From contig CANTFL010001005.1 in assembly GCA_947650285.1 (NCBI GenBank), positions 83,523 through 147,522 on the forward strand: a stretch of 64,000 nt of DNA, written 5' to 3'. This DNA is from Hyaloperonospora brassicae. Its lineage: Eukaryota; Oomycota; Peronosporomycetes; Peronosporales; Peronosporaceae. The translations under genes and the position numbers were made by a program. Below, piece by piece: positions 54,346-64,000 of this stretch (within the stretch, counting starts at the first letter, position 1; every line of letters starts with the position of its first letter). Below the pieces are notes generated by a model. The model was given only the letters and a program-made list of their open reading frames with translations, did no database searches and was not told the origin of the DNA.

Positions 54346-54581
54346 GACCAGGTCGGCCCTTGGGTGACCGAGGTCGCCTTGATCGGCCGTACCCACCAAA
54401 GGGTGACCAGGTCGGCCCTTGGGTGACCGAGGTCGCCTTGATCGGCCGTACCCACCAAAGGGTGACCAGGTCGGCCCTTGGGCGGCCGAGGTCGCCTTGA
54501 TCGACCGTACCCACCAAAGGGTGACCAGGTCGGCCCTTGGGTGACCGAGGCCGCCTTGGTCGGCCGTACCTACCGACGAGT
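54346..54581 (+). repeat. 59-bp minisatellite, four tandem copies
   Basis: Copies begin at 54346, 54405, 54464 and 54523. Copies 1 and 2 are identical, copy 3 has a few changes, and copy 4 diverges at its end; a partial fifth copy follows. As 59 is not a multiple of three, the frame shifts each copy, so the long frames here are artefacts. Confidence 0.95.
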
Positions 54582-56054
54582 GGCCCGGTCGACCGACGAG
54601 TGGTTGAAAACGATCCGCATTGGTGCCGCTCTCAACGGCTGGAACCCAACGGCCGCTTCTCCTCTGTGGCTCCTTGGCCTCCAGTCCCTTTCCGATCGCG
54701 AGGCCCCTGTCCCTCCGGTCCATACCTCCTTGAGTCTACCCTTTCCAGAAAGTTCGCTTTACCACAAAGTCAATACATACAGTAAGATAAGTATTATCTC
54801 GAAAAAGATGCCCGCCTATTCGTGCATCGTGACACTCATTCTTGATGCTCAAACTCAAATCATAATGAGTGGAAACGACCACATGAGGCATGTCGCTGGC
54901 AACGGCTGTATAGTATAGCTACCCGTTGCGTGTTTTGTACCGATCCGATGAGTAACGGTACAAAGCCGATACATATTTCAACAATTTACGAGTCAGATTC
55001 ACCAGATGATCTGTCAAGCACAGAATATTCTTATTTTCTGCATAGGCTTTTCGTACGTCGTCAAGTGACGTTGACGACGGGACACTGAATTTAAGAGTCG
55101 CAATAATGGGATTACCCTCACTGTTGGGTTGCGCACCCGGCTCTAAGTCGGGCATGTGCGAAAGCGCATCATCGACGACGTTCAGTCGTCTTGCTTTCTA
55201 TTCGGCGAAGAAGCTATACTACGCGAAAAAGGAAATCGATCTCGACATTCTTCGTGACGCGGGGACTGTTTACCGCCGTGCGTAATGAAGCATGGCCCGT
55301 ATATTCACAAAGAACTGTCTATCTTCAAAGAGATAGACACGCTATTTAGCCAGTGCATATTTCATGGTGATCAGTTTGTTATCATGCACTTACAATTACA
55401 CTCAGCTGCCTGCAGCTGACGCGACTGGTATCAAACGACGCGCTCTGCGCCGTCTGTATCAAATTGCATTACCGCAAAGTCGATTGCAAAATCGCTGGCG
55501 TCACACGTAGCATAGAATGATCTGCAATCGCAAGTATGGGCGATTGCATCAAGCTCTACTTGATACCCTCGTAGGGCTGATGATAGTCAGCTTTTGATGA
55601 CCACTTCACGATTTCATCGAGTAAACAAGATAGATAAACGGTCATTTCGGCGTAATTGCGTCAGATTTTAGCAAAGTACGCCGCTAGGATAAAGAACTTC
55701 GCTATCCTCTTTATAGCGACTGGAACGGGCCAGTCAATGATATACTTGATCTTTTATGGATCATGAGTACGCGAAGTTAATGTAGGATGCACTTAAAAGA
55801 TCTTTTTGATGGCTGCATATATTCACTTTTTGAGATAAGCGTACAAATGTGCTTGTGTGGTGAAGTTCTTGCGAAAAATAATGGATCCAGAGGTCGTCAC
55901 GATGGAGAGACAAGTGGTCATCCTCAGAGAAGGGTTGCCCAAGGAAGAAGTGGCCACCACAGTGGTTTGAACTGCATGAAAGGGGGGGGGACGCAGGGCC
56001 AATCAAGAGTTGGACCGTTGCCAAGGTACCTGTTAAGCAGTACTGACGAAAGAC

Positions 56055-56415
56055 GACCGAGGTCCCTCATCGATTGACCCGGTCCTTCATAAGCAAACCA
56101 GGTCCCTCATCGGTAGACCTGAGTCTCGCACTGGTAGACCCGGTCCCTCATCAGTAGAATGCGGAGGATATCAGGAGTTGACCCGGTCTCCCATCATTAG
56201 ACCCTTCCTCTCGTCGGTAGACCCAATACTTCCTTAGTAGACCTGTTCCCTCCTCTGTAGACATAGGTTTCTATCTGGTAGACTTGGTCCCTCCTTGGTA
56301 GACCTGGGTCTTGTACTAGTAGAACCGGTCCTTAATCGGCAGACCTGGGTCGATCATGGGTAGACCCGTTCCCCCCTCGGTAAGCCTGGGCCCCTCATCC
56401 TCAGACTGTTCCCTC
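56055..56415 (+). repeat. Degenerate minisatellite, unit about 22 bp
   Basis: About fifteen imperfect units built on GGTAGACC-(T/C)GGTCCCTCATC follow one another, with lengths of roughly 20 to 27 bp. The divergence between units implies an old array. Confidence 0.85.
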
Positions 56416-57070
56416 AGGATCTAGCTACTCTTTACAGTCACATAAATAGTCAGTGCACCTAATTAAGTTAGAGGTAAGAAGTTTTAGGACAGGATTACAA
56501 CGGTTACTGCTCAATTTACGATCTACGTGACACTTCATTGTCGTACTTTATACAATCAACATATTAAGTCTGTGGAGAAGTGCAGAGAAAGAATGATGGA
56601 AAGTTTGGATTGTGCAAACCGCCTAAAATGGGAAACCAACTTTATAGGCGGAGCGCACTCTGAGATGGGCCCGTTTTTGAGATTGATGGGATTAACCCAG
56701 ACTGAGTGAAGGAAAACGATTGTTACCGTTATGCGGACTGATCTACCTATAGGAAATAAAGTATGATCACGGATCGACGATTGACAGATCACGATCCTTG
56801 GTCAAGGACTTGGATCACCAAGCTACAAGGACAGGATTACTCAAGAGGTGAGCAGCATGTGGAGTTTACGAAATCAGTAACGAACAATGGATGATGGGTG
56901 AATATGGGAGCATGCCGATGGAGCGGATCATCAAGCATGCACATTTTCAGAAGCGACAGAAATCCGACTGCGAATGCCCGATCGAACACGCAAAAGATTA
57001 ACCGCGATCTATCCTGGGTTTGTACCGCTCGATTGTGAGAACCCATAATTGATGCGGATCATATACCGCG

Positions 57071-57150
57071 ATCCGCTACTCGAGCAATCCACTTCCCGAA
57101 CGACCCACTACCCGAGAGATCCACTACTCGATCGATCCACTACCCGAGTA
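57071..57150 (+). repeat. 16-bp tandem repeat, five copies
   Basis: Five consecutive 16-mers of the pattern ATCCACTACCCGAGNN start at 57071, 57087, 57103, 57119 and 57135, with 2 to 4 differences each and no indels. Confidence 0.92.
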
Positions 57151-57389
57151 TCTGCTTTGGACCAAATGATGCAAGAAGTAATTTTACATAGACAGGCAAT
57201 ACAAAACAGCTGACCTAGTGAACAGGTAGATATAGTCACATGTTTTGGATCTGGTTGGTTGAAATCGAACAGAATTGAATTCGCAACAAAAAACACGGGT
57301 CCACTGCCCCTGGGCAGGATCTTTGGCCTCCCGTCAAACAGAGAGTAACCCGCGTCTATACAAACTTTGTTCTTGGATTATGTAGCCAG

Positions 57390-57825
57390 GCGGGACGTCA
57401 ATTATCACCCCCAAACTGCAATCGAACGCAACGACATTACTGTTTAGATTCAAGATCGTGAGACGGCTCTAGTGGCCAGAAGGAATGCGGATCAAGCATC
57501 ACCCTCTGGATATAGGCGACCATGGGAGAGCGCCCAAGCATACACGCTATCGAGTGGAAAATTTCCACTCGATCCATCCCCACGTTTAACGGGGTAAAGA
57601 ATTCTCACCCGATCGACTTTAATCTCTAAAACGGTCAAGCTCAGCCTCGTTATAATTCCACCATGAAGAGCGCAACCCGCCCCACCGACGGATACGCAAG
57701 GTGAGCAAGAAAACACAGAGCACGAAATCGGAGGACCCGCTCCGTTAGTCAATCGTCCAGGCACAAGTGAGAGTCTGGATCGCCTCAGGAAATAAGCGAC
57801 CACCACTACACCACAAGTCCGTCCT
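57390..57825 (-). repeat. LTR-like family 2, copy c (minus, partial)
   Basis: On the minus strand this stretch shares GTGGTGTAGTGGTGG, CTCACCTTGCGTATCCGTCG and GCGCTCTTC with copies a and b, then departs. It lies directly next to copy b in the same orientation. Boundaries are approximate. Confidence 0.5.
57549..57573. other. Perfect 12-bp inverted repeat around a single base
   Basis: ATCGAGTGGAAA (57549-57560) and TTTCCACTCGAT (57562-57573) flank one A. It lies inside LTR-like copy c. Confidence 0.95.
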
Positions 57826-58345
57826 ACTGTTCCAGTAAAGGGTTAAACATACCCTCCTCGTCAAACACAGTTGCGTGGCTAGATCAAGCGCGAGTAGAGC
57901 CCCAGGAAGTATGTGGCCTGTGGTCCTGTCGAGAAGCAGCCCCCTCAAGATCACAAATCGGAAGAGGCCTCTCTACCTAGCGGTAAAGAATCAAGAAAAG
58001 TCCAGGGCGTTAACACCCCTGTGTTTACACGAAAGGCCGGGAGCGAAAAGCTACCTGAAGGATTTGGCTATACGTCCACTCTCGAGCGAGTCAATTGAGT
58101 GTCCACCTACTGTCCCATCGAGTGAAGCATATTCCTTCAGGGCCCACGGTCTACTTCTGCCAAGGATATCACATCTGAGTTTCCGTCCGAGTCTACCGAA
58201 GAGTGCAACCCGCAAGGCGACGGATACACAAGGTGAGCCAAGGTCTTTACGCGGCATCGGGGTAACTCCCCGTAAGTCGGCAGTCCGGCACAGTGAGTGG
58301 TTTGGGGGATCATCACGCAGTTTTGAAACCCCACTCCACCACACT
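57800..58345 (-). repeat. LTR-like family 2, copy b (minus orientation)
   Basis: Read on the minus strand, it carries CACTGTGCCGGACTGCCGAC, CTCACCTTGTGTATCCGTCG, GCACTCTTCGG, GAGAGTGGACGTATA, CAGGGGTGTTAAC and ACTTCCTGGGGCTCTA in the same order as copy a. Identity is patchy, so both copies are old. Confidence 0.65.
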
Positions 58346-58986
58346 TACCCTGATTGATTTTGAAGAGTTATGATACAGCTTCGATTTAAGAAGTGGCGGT
58401 TTAAAAGTTTGGCCGAGCCGGGTCTTGGAGACCTCTGACGTCTAAAACACATTTGGGTGTGCATCCTGAGCGCCAACGCCCAACTTTAGCACGTCCACCC
58501 AACTAAAAAACGATAAGTTAGCTGCATTTGATAATTGTCAGTACGAAGACCATGTAACGCTTCGTCTAGTTCGACGAAACATAATTACAGGGGGTCATCC
58601 TTGACTTCTTTGTACTTAAAGATATCAACCTTCAAAGATATCGGTCGACGCGCATGCGATGGCCCGGGAACAAAAGACCGAGCTTGCTGTTGCCTCGACA
58701 GATTAAACTGATGAGAAGCCGGTTGGTGAGACAAGGCTAGATTTTCTAACGCCGTGTCTAGTTCTTGTTAAATGAAATTGGCATAAAGGGGTGTAGACAA
58801 CATGTTCCAAACCGCAATTTCTCCTACGGCCTAGCTCATCATTCGACCGCACTCCATTCGAGATCACTCGATTTGGGGTGGCTTTATTTTACGCGTGGCT
58901 TCATAGCTATCGCCATCTTAGTCCAACATGTTCGCGTTGGGCGAGAAAGTTGCGGTCCTTGTAAGGACCACAAAAGTTTTACCCGG

Positions 58987-59385
58987 TGTAACAGGGCACT
59001 GTGGGCTACGCACTGACAACAGTGCCTAGCAAGATCTCACTAACTACAGTGAGAGCTTATGCCCTATATAGTTTGCGTCCACTGAACGCGCTGGGAGGAA
59101 GACTTGGTACAAAAAATAACTAGATGTATAAATAGAAAAGAAAAATTGTATTCATATATACAAATATAAGTCCTTGATTCGTCTTGTCTTATTAGTCCTA
59201 ACTTAACTATATCTATACGAAAGCATGTGTATTATAGTCTACTCACCACCTGTTTTGCGCTACTAGTAGGGGTCTGTTTATTAATATATAAGTATATCCT
59301 CCAATTAGTCGACCCCTAGGTCACTTGAACATATATCTGCACTTAGTAATATTGTATATAGAATATTTGATTTAACACATCAACC
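58987..59385 (+). repeat. LTR-like sequence, copy 2 (partner of 42532-42840)
   Basis: It begins TGTAACAGGGCAC, then a decayed version of the hairpin (CTACGCACTGACAACAGTGCCTAG split by short changes), CTCACTAACTACAGTGAGAG, CCTAACTTAACTATA, and TACTCACCACCTGTTTTGCGC. It ends near ACATCAACCC. Orientation is the same as copy 1, 16.5 kb away. Confidence 0.55.
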
Positions 59386-59434
59386 CTATTGTCACAAGTA
59401 ATAATAGAGAGTCATTTGCTTACTTCGCTTTAAC

Positions 59435-60316
59435 TTCTCGAGTTGCGATGTTGATGAACCCTTCCATCTCGAGTTGTGATATTGTTGAAGCCTTCCATTG
59501 ATTCCGATGAGTAGAACACATCATGATCTCACAGAGTAGAGCCTTTCCGTGATTCCAACGTGGCGCAAGGCTTCTGACCACCTGCATCCCAGGGAACGCA
59601 TGTCCGTATTCTGATCCGTGTCCTGAAGACAACTTCGAAGAGCTGGCGTGAATATAACCCTGGCACATACGTTCGTGTGAGAGCGACCTTTTCCAATGGT
59701 GCGTGCGTGTGACGTGGTGCAGCGTCAGATACCCAGATAAAGCCCGAGAGAACTTTGTTAAGAAGGTGTGAAACATGTAGCACGACCTCTGCTTTGGTTT
59801 CCACGCGCGTTTACTATAGCAGACAATAAACTTGTTTGTCATTCATCGTTCCTTTGCGAAGTCGCCTGCAACTTGACGTGCTACAAGGTCGGTGTCGCTG
59901 AAATGTGGACAGAGCTGCAACATGCTGCGAAGCATGCAATGACACGACGTGCGCTAGCGTTGTATCGTTATTGAGAAACGCCGACAGGTTGCACTTGCTT
60001 ACACGTGATGACGCCGTCGTATCTTTCCGCACACGTGTGTGGGACTTCGGTTTCGAGAGCTTTGTTTGACAGCAACTGTGATCGACAGACTGACGACACA
60101 TCGTGGACATCAAAAGTCCAAGTCGGTATTTCATGTCAACGTCTATGCAGATGGCGTTTCACATTGAGGAGGTCGTTCGCTCTAGGCCTCACTTCTTATT
60201 GAGTGCAATACGGCCATTAGGAAGTACGAGATCAAGTGCTGTTCTCGACGTGTGCAAGGCAAGCCAGGTCCAGAACATTCATCTGATTCCTACTATCCCC
60301 ACGTGATCACTTTCTT
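59435..60316 (+). repeat. Direct duplication, left copy (about 0.88 kb)
   Basis: Nearly identical to 63118-64000, in direct orientation, about 3.68 kb apart, with scattered substitutions and a net difference of three bases. No gene is recognised inside; open frames on both strands are shared simply because the copies are so similar. Confidence 0.93.
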
Positions 60317-61700
60317 CTTTTCTCTATTTGCACGCCACGCCACGCTACACCACACCAGTTGCGCGGTGATACCTATTGTGCGATGGTATCAACGGAACTG
60401 TTTGTGCGATGACTTTTTAGCAAAGCTTGTCGACATTTACATAAGACGATTTGGCGGCGTGTACCTCGTGCGAACATTCGGTGCTCATAGGAGCCGGCGG
60501 CGTAAAAACGAGTACAAGTGCTACCTGTGCTGGTTTATCACACGCCTACTGACTGTCTCGACTGAGGACGACACGCTAAAGAACGCGTGTAGATTGCGTA
60601 CGACAACTTTACATGAACTTCGAGCCTTTCCACCGGATTCACGTCTACGACTGTGCATCAACGCACCAACTCAATTTGCATCCAGACCTGCTACCATGCA
60701 CATCGTTCGTGCCTTTCGCTCGGTCCAAGAATTACAACCAAACAAGCAACGCTGCAATGCTCGCACGCGACTTATGCACAACAAAACAGGATCAGAAGGA
60801 TGGGTCAGAAAGCTAAGCCACAAAACGGGGTGTGACCACCCGGGCGCGGCCCGTAGCACCTTTACTCTTTGCAGTACGCTGTAGATCAGGGAGGAAGCAT
60901 GCACGTACAACGACACAAGTGTCTCTTGTGTCTGCAGTCCTATAAGGCTGCAGCGGGTAAGAGTAAGTACAATCAGGGCACGACACAACTGATAGCGAAC
61001 GTTCGTGGCGTATGTGATGACAAGCTCTCTCTTCTGCTTGACGAGCCTCGCGACCTCTGCGTTTTGTGCCCTCTCAAGTCGCGAATGGAATTCCGCAAAT
61101 CTGGGGAAGGGTACGACCGCTCAGAAGTAGTTTCGACACGTGCGTGGAATGGCGTACCAAAACGTACCAGAAGACGAAGAACGCGCAGACGCTTCCCTCT
61201 CCTCTCGTCTTCTTCTATCGAAGCGCTTCCACACCATCCCGTCTCCTGCTATGCTAATGCCGCTCTTGGATCTAGTGTCGGACTGATTAAATGACGAAGC
61301 TTCTGAGTTCAATACCGTCTCAAAGATAACACCTGGGAGTGAGTGAATCTGCACGCGTTTGCTGATGTGTACCGTCCATTTGTGCGTGTCGTCGTTGTCG
61401 ATCCCTCGTGGAATCTCACGATGGAATCGTGGTACAACCGCCACTCGTACGTACTGTAGTAGCCGGTCTTTTGGACAGTACTCGACTGGATGAAACCTCC
61501 TCGTTGGCGACGACGCCCCGTTCTTTGCTTTCGCATGGCTGTTTACGGACGATCGTGCTGGACCCGTGGACTCTGGCAGCGACCACGGAAAACTACCCGC
61601 ACACCAATGTTCATTACTCAATTGACGCCCTTCGAAGCAAATAACTGATCCATCGGCCACAACAGTCTTTCGCAGCTCAACAACAACAACACTGCTAACT
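60317..61700. other. Upstream region of the pectate lyase, with unsupported frames
   Basis: A 210-codon plus frame (60252-60884) and a 141-codon plus frame (60869-61294) are open. Neither has a recognisable domain, and coding-like pieces change frame, for example EPFHRIHVYDCASTHQLNLH near 60620. A decayed gene is possible. The last 200 bp are expected to hold the pectate lyase promoter. Confidence 0.4.
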
Positions 61701-62441
61701 ATGGTCAGCGCCGTTCCGTTCATCGTGCTAGCGCTTGCCATGACTACTGCCGTGACTTTGGGTACTTCCATGCGCGCTAGGTCGGCTCCCATGCCAGACG
61801 GCTCATGGCCCACTAGCCAAGGCGATGTATACTTCGCAGCGCCCTATACGGTTAAGAGCGGCGAGGTCTTCGATGGCAAGATGAAGACGTACCAGCGATC
61901 AAACGTCAAGTGCCGTGGCGCGACGGAGAGTGCGTGGCAAAACGCCGTCTTTGTTATCCAGGAAGGCGGTAAACTCAAGAATGCGATCATTGGCGCGGAC
62001 CAAATGGAGGGTGTGCACTGCGAGGGGGGTTGCAGTGTCGTCAACGTGTGGTGGGATGCTGTATGCGAGGACGCGCTGAGCATCAAGGGCGGTTCAGAAA
62101 GTAGCGTGACAACAGTGATTGGCGGCGGTGCACGCTCGGCCGAGGACAAGGTGGTGCAGCACAACGGCTACGGTTCGTTGATCGTCGAGGGTTTCTACGT
62201 AGAGAGCTATGGAACATTCTACCGCTCATGTAGCGATTGCGGCAACAAGGGTGTGAAGGTCATAATCAAGAACTTGCTTGCCGTCGACGGCCGCGTGAGA
62301 CTCTTGACACAGAACGACGGCGACGAGATCAAGGTTGAAGGCATCAAGATCAAGGGCAAGAAGGTCGAAGTTTGTTCGGTCGGTACGGGCGCCTCACGCA
62401 TCTCATGCAAGTACTCGCCCAGTACCGTCACGTATGTGTGA
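61701..62441 (+). CDS. Secreted pectate lyase, polysaccharide lyase family 3
   Basis: PL3 enzymes cleave de-esterified homogalacturonan by calcium-dependent beta-elimination and are secreted by plant pathogens to break pectin. The single-exon product has 246 residues. Residues 1-22 form a typical signal peptide (MVSAVPFIVLALAMTTAVTL). The parallel beta-helix signature follows: VFDGKMKTYQRSNVKCRGAT, NAVFVIQEGGKLKNAIIGAD, QMEGVHCEGGCSVVNVWWDA then VCEDALSIKGGSES, GGGARSAEDKVVQHNGYGSL, VEGFYVESYGTFYRSCSDCG. This is the standard PL3 order (IIGADQ-x-EGIHC, NVWWEDVCEDA, DKVVQ-x-N). Length is normal for a PL3 without carbohydrate-binding module. ATG 61701 sits in AACTATGGT. It lies between two direct repeats, so it is probably one member of a tandem array. 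The gene looks intact. Confidence 0.95.
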   Translation: MVSAVPFIVLALAMTTAVTLGTSMRARSAPMPDGSWPTSQGDVYFAAPYTVKSGEVFDGKMKTYQRSNVKCRGATESAWQNAVFVIQEGGKLKNAIIGADQMEGVHCEGGCSVVNVWWDAVCEDALSIKGGSESSVTTVIGGGARSAEDKVVQHNGYGSLIVEGFYVESYGTFYRSCSDCGNKGVKVIIKNLLAVDGRVRLLTQNDGDEIKVEGIKIKGKKVEVCSVGTGASRISCKYSPSTVTYV

Positions 62442-62913
62442 AGAAGAGGAATGTGGGCCTGGGTGGGATGTAAATGTCAAAGACGTTCTTATCGTTGGTG
62501 TTGTAGGGCAGCACTGTATCGAATCGAGGATCGATAGAAACCCGTACGCCGAATACGTGTTGTTTATCAGAAACGTTCAGATTGTGCGCGTTGGTCGGTG
62601 CATCATCATGACGTCTTGTGTTCATACTTTTTCCGATGTAAAGCAGTCATTGCAAAGCTGTCATTTTGACAGCTTTTTGACACGTATGTATCGCGAATGA
62701 TAAACGGGCGCAAAACTGAGCACATCGTAAATTCAGAGGACTCGTTTGCGTCGATGACAACGTAACCATTCAAGCGCAAGACCTTTGACACGCAACGCGT
62801 TTGATCTGTCGATCCATATACACATGCTCTTGTTTCGTAATTTTTTTGGGGTGGACTGACACAAGCTCATGGATGGTGCACAAACTCATAGAGTTGGAAG
62901 GTGTCTCGGGTCA
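62442..62913. other. Pectate lyase 3' region
   Basis: No gene is seen. A T-rich run lies at about 62840. The tandem repeat array follows. Confidence 0.5.
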
Positions 62914-63160
62914 TGATCTTAGTGGATCATTCCACCCCGACTTGTGATGTTGGCAAACCCTTCTATCTCGGTTGTGATATCAGTGGAGCATTCCACCTCG
63001 ACTTCTGAAGTTGGTGAACCCATCTATCTCGGGTTGTGATCGTAGTGGAGCATTCCACCTCGACTTGTGAAGTTGGTGAACCCTTCTATCTCGGGTTGTG
63101 ATCGAAGTAGAGCATTCCACCTCGACTTGTGAAGTTAGTAAATCCTTCCGTCTCGAGTTG
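62914..63160 (+). repeat. 62-bp tandem repeat, four copies
   Basis: Units start at 62914 (61 bp), 62975, 63037 and 63099, each with a TGAT(C/A)-x-AGTGGAGCATTCCACC core and a CTTGTGAAGTTGGTGAACCC end. The core AGTGGAGCATTCCACC is itself an imperfect inverted repeat. The array abuts the right duplication copy; the equivalent place at 59.4 kb has only about one decayed unit. Confidence 0.93.
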
Positions 63161-64000
63161 TGATATTGTTGAAGCCTTCCATTGATTCCGATGAGTAGAA
63201 TACATCATGATCACACAGAGTAGAGCCTTTCCGTGATTCCAACGTGGCGCAAGGCTTCTGACCACCTGCATCCCAGTGACACGCATGTCCGTATTCTGAT
63301 CCGCGTCCTGAAGGCAGCTTCGAAGAGCTGGCGTGAATATAACCCTGGCACATACGTTCGTGTGAGAGCGACCTTTTCCAATGGTGCGTACATGTGACGT
63401 GGTGCAGCGTCAGATACCCAGATAAATCCCGAGAGAACTTTGTCAAGAAGGTGTGAATCATGTAGCACGACCTCTGCTTTGGTTTCCACGCGCGTTTACT
63501 ATAGCAGACAATAAACCCGTTTGTCATTCATCGTTCCTTTGCGAAGTCGCCTGCAACTTGACGTGCTACAAGGTCGGTGTCGCTGAAATGTGGACAGAGC
63601 TGCAACATGCTGCGAAGCATGCAATGACACGACGTGCGCTAGCGTTGTGTCGTTATTGAGAAACGCCGACAGGTTGCACTTGCTTACACGTGATGATGCC
63701 GTCTCATCTTTCCGCACACGTGTGTAGGACTTCGGTTTCGAGCAGCTTCGTTTGACAGCAACTGTGATCGACAGACTGACGACACATCGTGGACATCAAA
63801 AGTCCAAGTCGGTATTTCATGTCAACGTCTATGCAGATGGCGTTTCACATTGAGGAGGTCGTTCGCTCTAGGCCTCACTTCTTATTGAGTGCAATACGGC
63901 CATTAGGAAGTACGAGATCAAGTGCTGTTCTCGACGCGTGCAAGGCAAGCCAGGTCCAGTACATTCATCTGATTCCTACTATCTCCACGTGATCACTTTC
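63118..64000 (+). repeat. Direct duplication, right copy (runs off the window)
   Basis: Near-identical to 59435-60316 and still aligned at base 64000, where the window stops. The true length of the duplication is therefore unknown. Confidence 0.93.

Noticed and set aside
54260..54723. Repeat-containing minus-strand proteins
   Set aside because: Created by the 59-bp minisatellite, whose unit shifts frame at each copy.
59420..59842. 140-codon minus frame also found at 63135-63527
   Set aside because: Shared only because the DNA is duplicated almost identically; several frames on both strands are equally preserved and none has a domain or signal peptide.
62914..63160. CRISPR-like array
   Set aside because: Units are contiguous direct repeats without unique spacers and the genome is eukaryotic.
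1..64000. RXLR, Crinkler or other host-targeted effector genes
   Set aside because: I looked for a signal peptide followed by RxLR and an acidic dEER-like patch, or for LFLAK/HVLVxxP motifs, and found none that I could support.
1..64000. tRNA, 5S rRNA or other structured RNA genes
   Set aside because: No stretch with a convincing A-box, B-box (GGTTCGANTCC) and cloverleaf spacing was found; GTTCGA-like hits such as 1620 lack the rest.

Overview
The window is nuclear DNA from a stramenopile, most likely a plant-associated oomycete (Peronosporales/Pythiales type). The evidence is a compact arrangement of single-copy eukaryotic housekeeping genes on both strands with short GT-AG introns, a high-GC gene-rich part, degenerate LTR retrotransposons, and a secreted family-3 pectate lyase of the kind found in oomycetes and fungi. 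A PIH-domain dynein-assembly factor suggests a lineage that still builds, or recently built, flagellated zoospores. I cannot name the species from sequence alone.

Gene-rich part, 1 to about 41.4 kb: the C-terminus of electron transfer flavoprotein alpha (running off the left edge), DAD1, two tandem paralogous proteins of an unrecognised beta-rich repeat family, RPB6 and RBM42 sharing a 192-bp divergent promoter, LAMTOR4, a DNAAF2/Kintoun-like PIH protein, WDR75/UTP17, TRM5, a MAPEG (microsomal GST-like) protein, a degraded Gypsy-type retroelement (20.5-22.4 kb), Rab escort protein, a putative N-myristoylated Cys/His protein, a mitochondrial succinate/fumarate-type carrier, CKS1, an asparaginyl-tRNA synthetase without a clean start, ALG14, an N-carbamoylputrescine amidase-like protein without its catalytic cysteine, and mitochondrial uS15. 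Exon structures were worked out by hand for DAD1, LAMTOR4, TRM5, REP, CKS1, ALG14 and the amidase; each spliced frame closes exactly.

AT-rich part, about 41.5 to 53.2 kb: a sharp fall in GC and no gene I can support. It holds fragments that look like decayed transposon open frames. It is bracketed by two diverged copies of one LTR-like sequence (42.5 and 59.0 kb). From 53.2 to 59.4 kb lie three diverged copies of a second LTR-like family (one plus, two minus) and three different minisatellites (59 bp x 4, about 22 bp degenerate, 16 bp x 5).

Right end, 59.4 to 64 kb: a pectate lyase gene (61.7-62.4 kb) lies between two direct copies of a roughly 0.87-kb sequence; the second copy runs off the window. 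This looks like the start of a tandem array with a unit of about 3.7 kb, so another pectate lyase copy is predicted just outside the window.

Most of the genes act independently in core processes: translation (TRM5, AsnRS, uS15m), ribosome biogenesis (WDR75), transcription (RPB6), N-glycosylation (DAD1, ALG14), membrane traffic and nutrient signalling (REP, LAMTOR4) and cell cycle (CKS1). I see no operon-like functional cluster. The least explained items are the tandem beta-repeat paralogues, the cysteine-less amidase and the duplicated pectate lyase unit.
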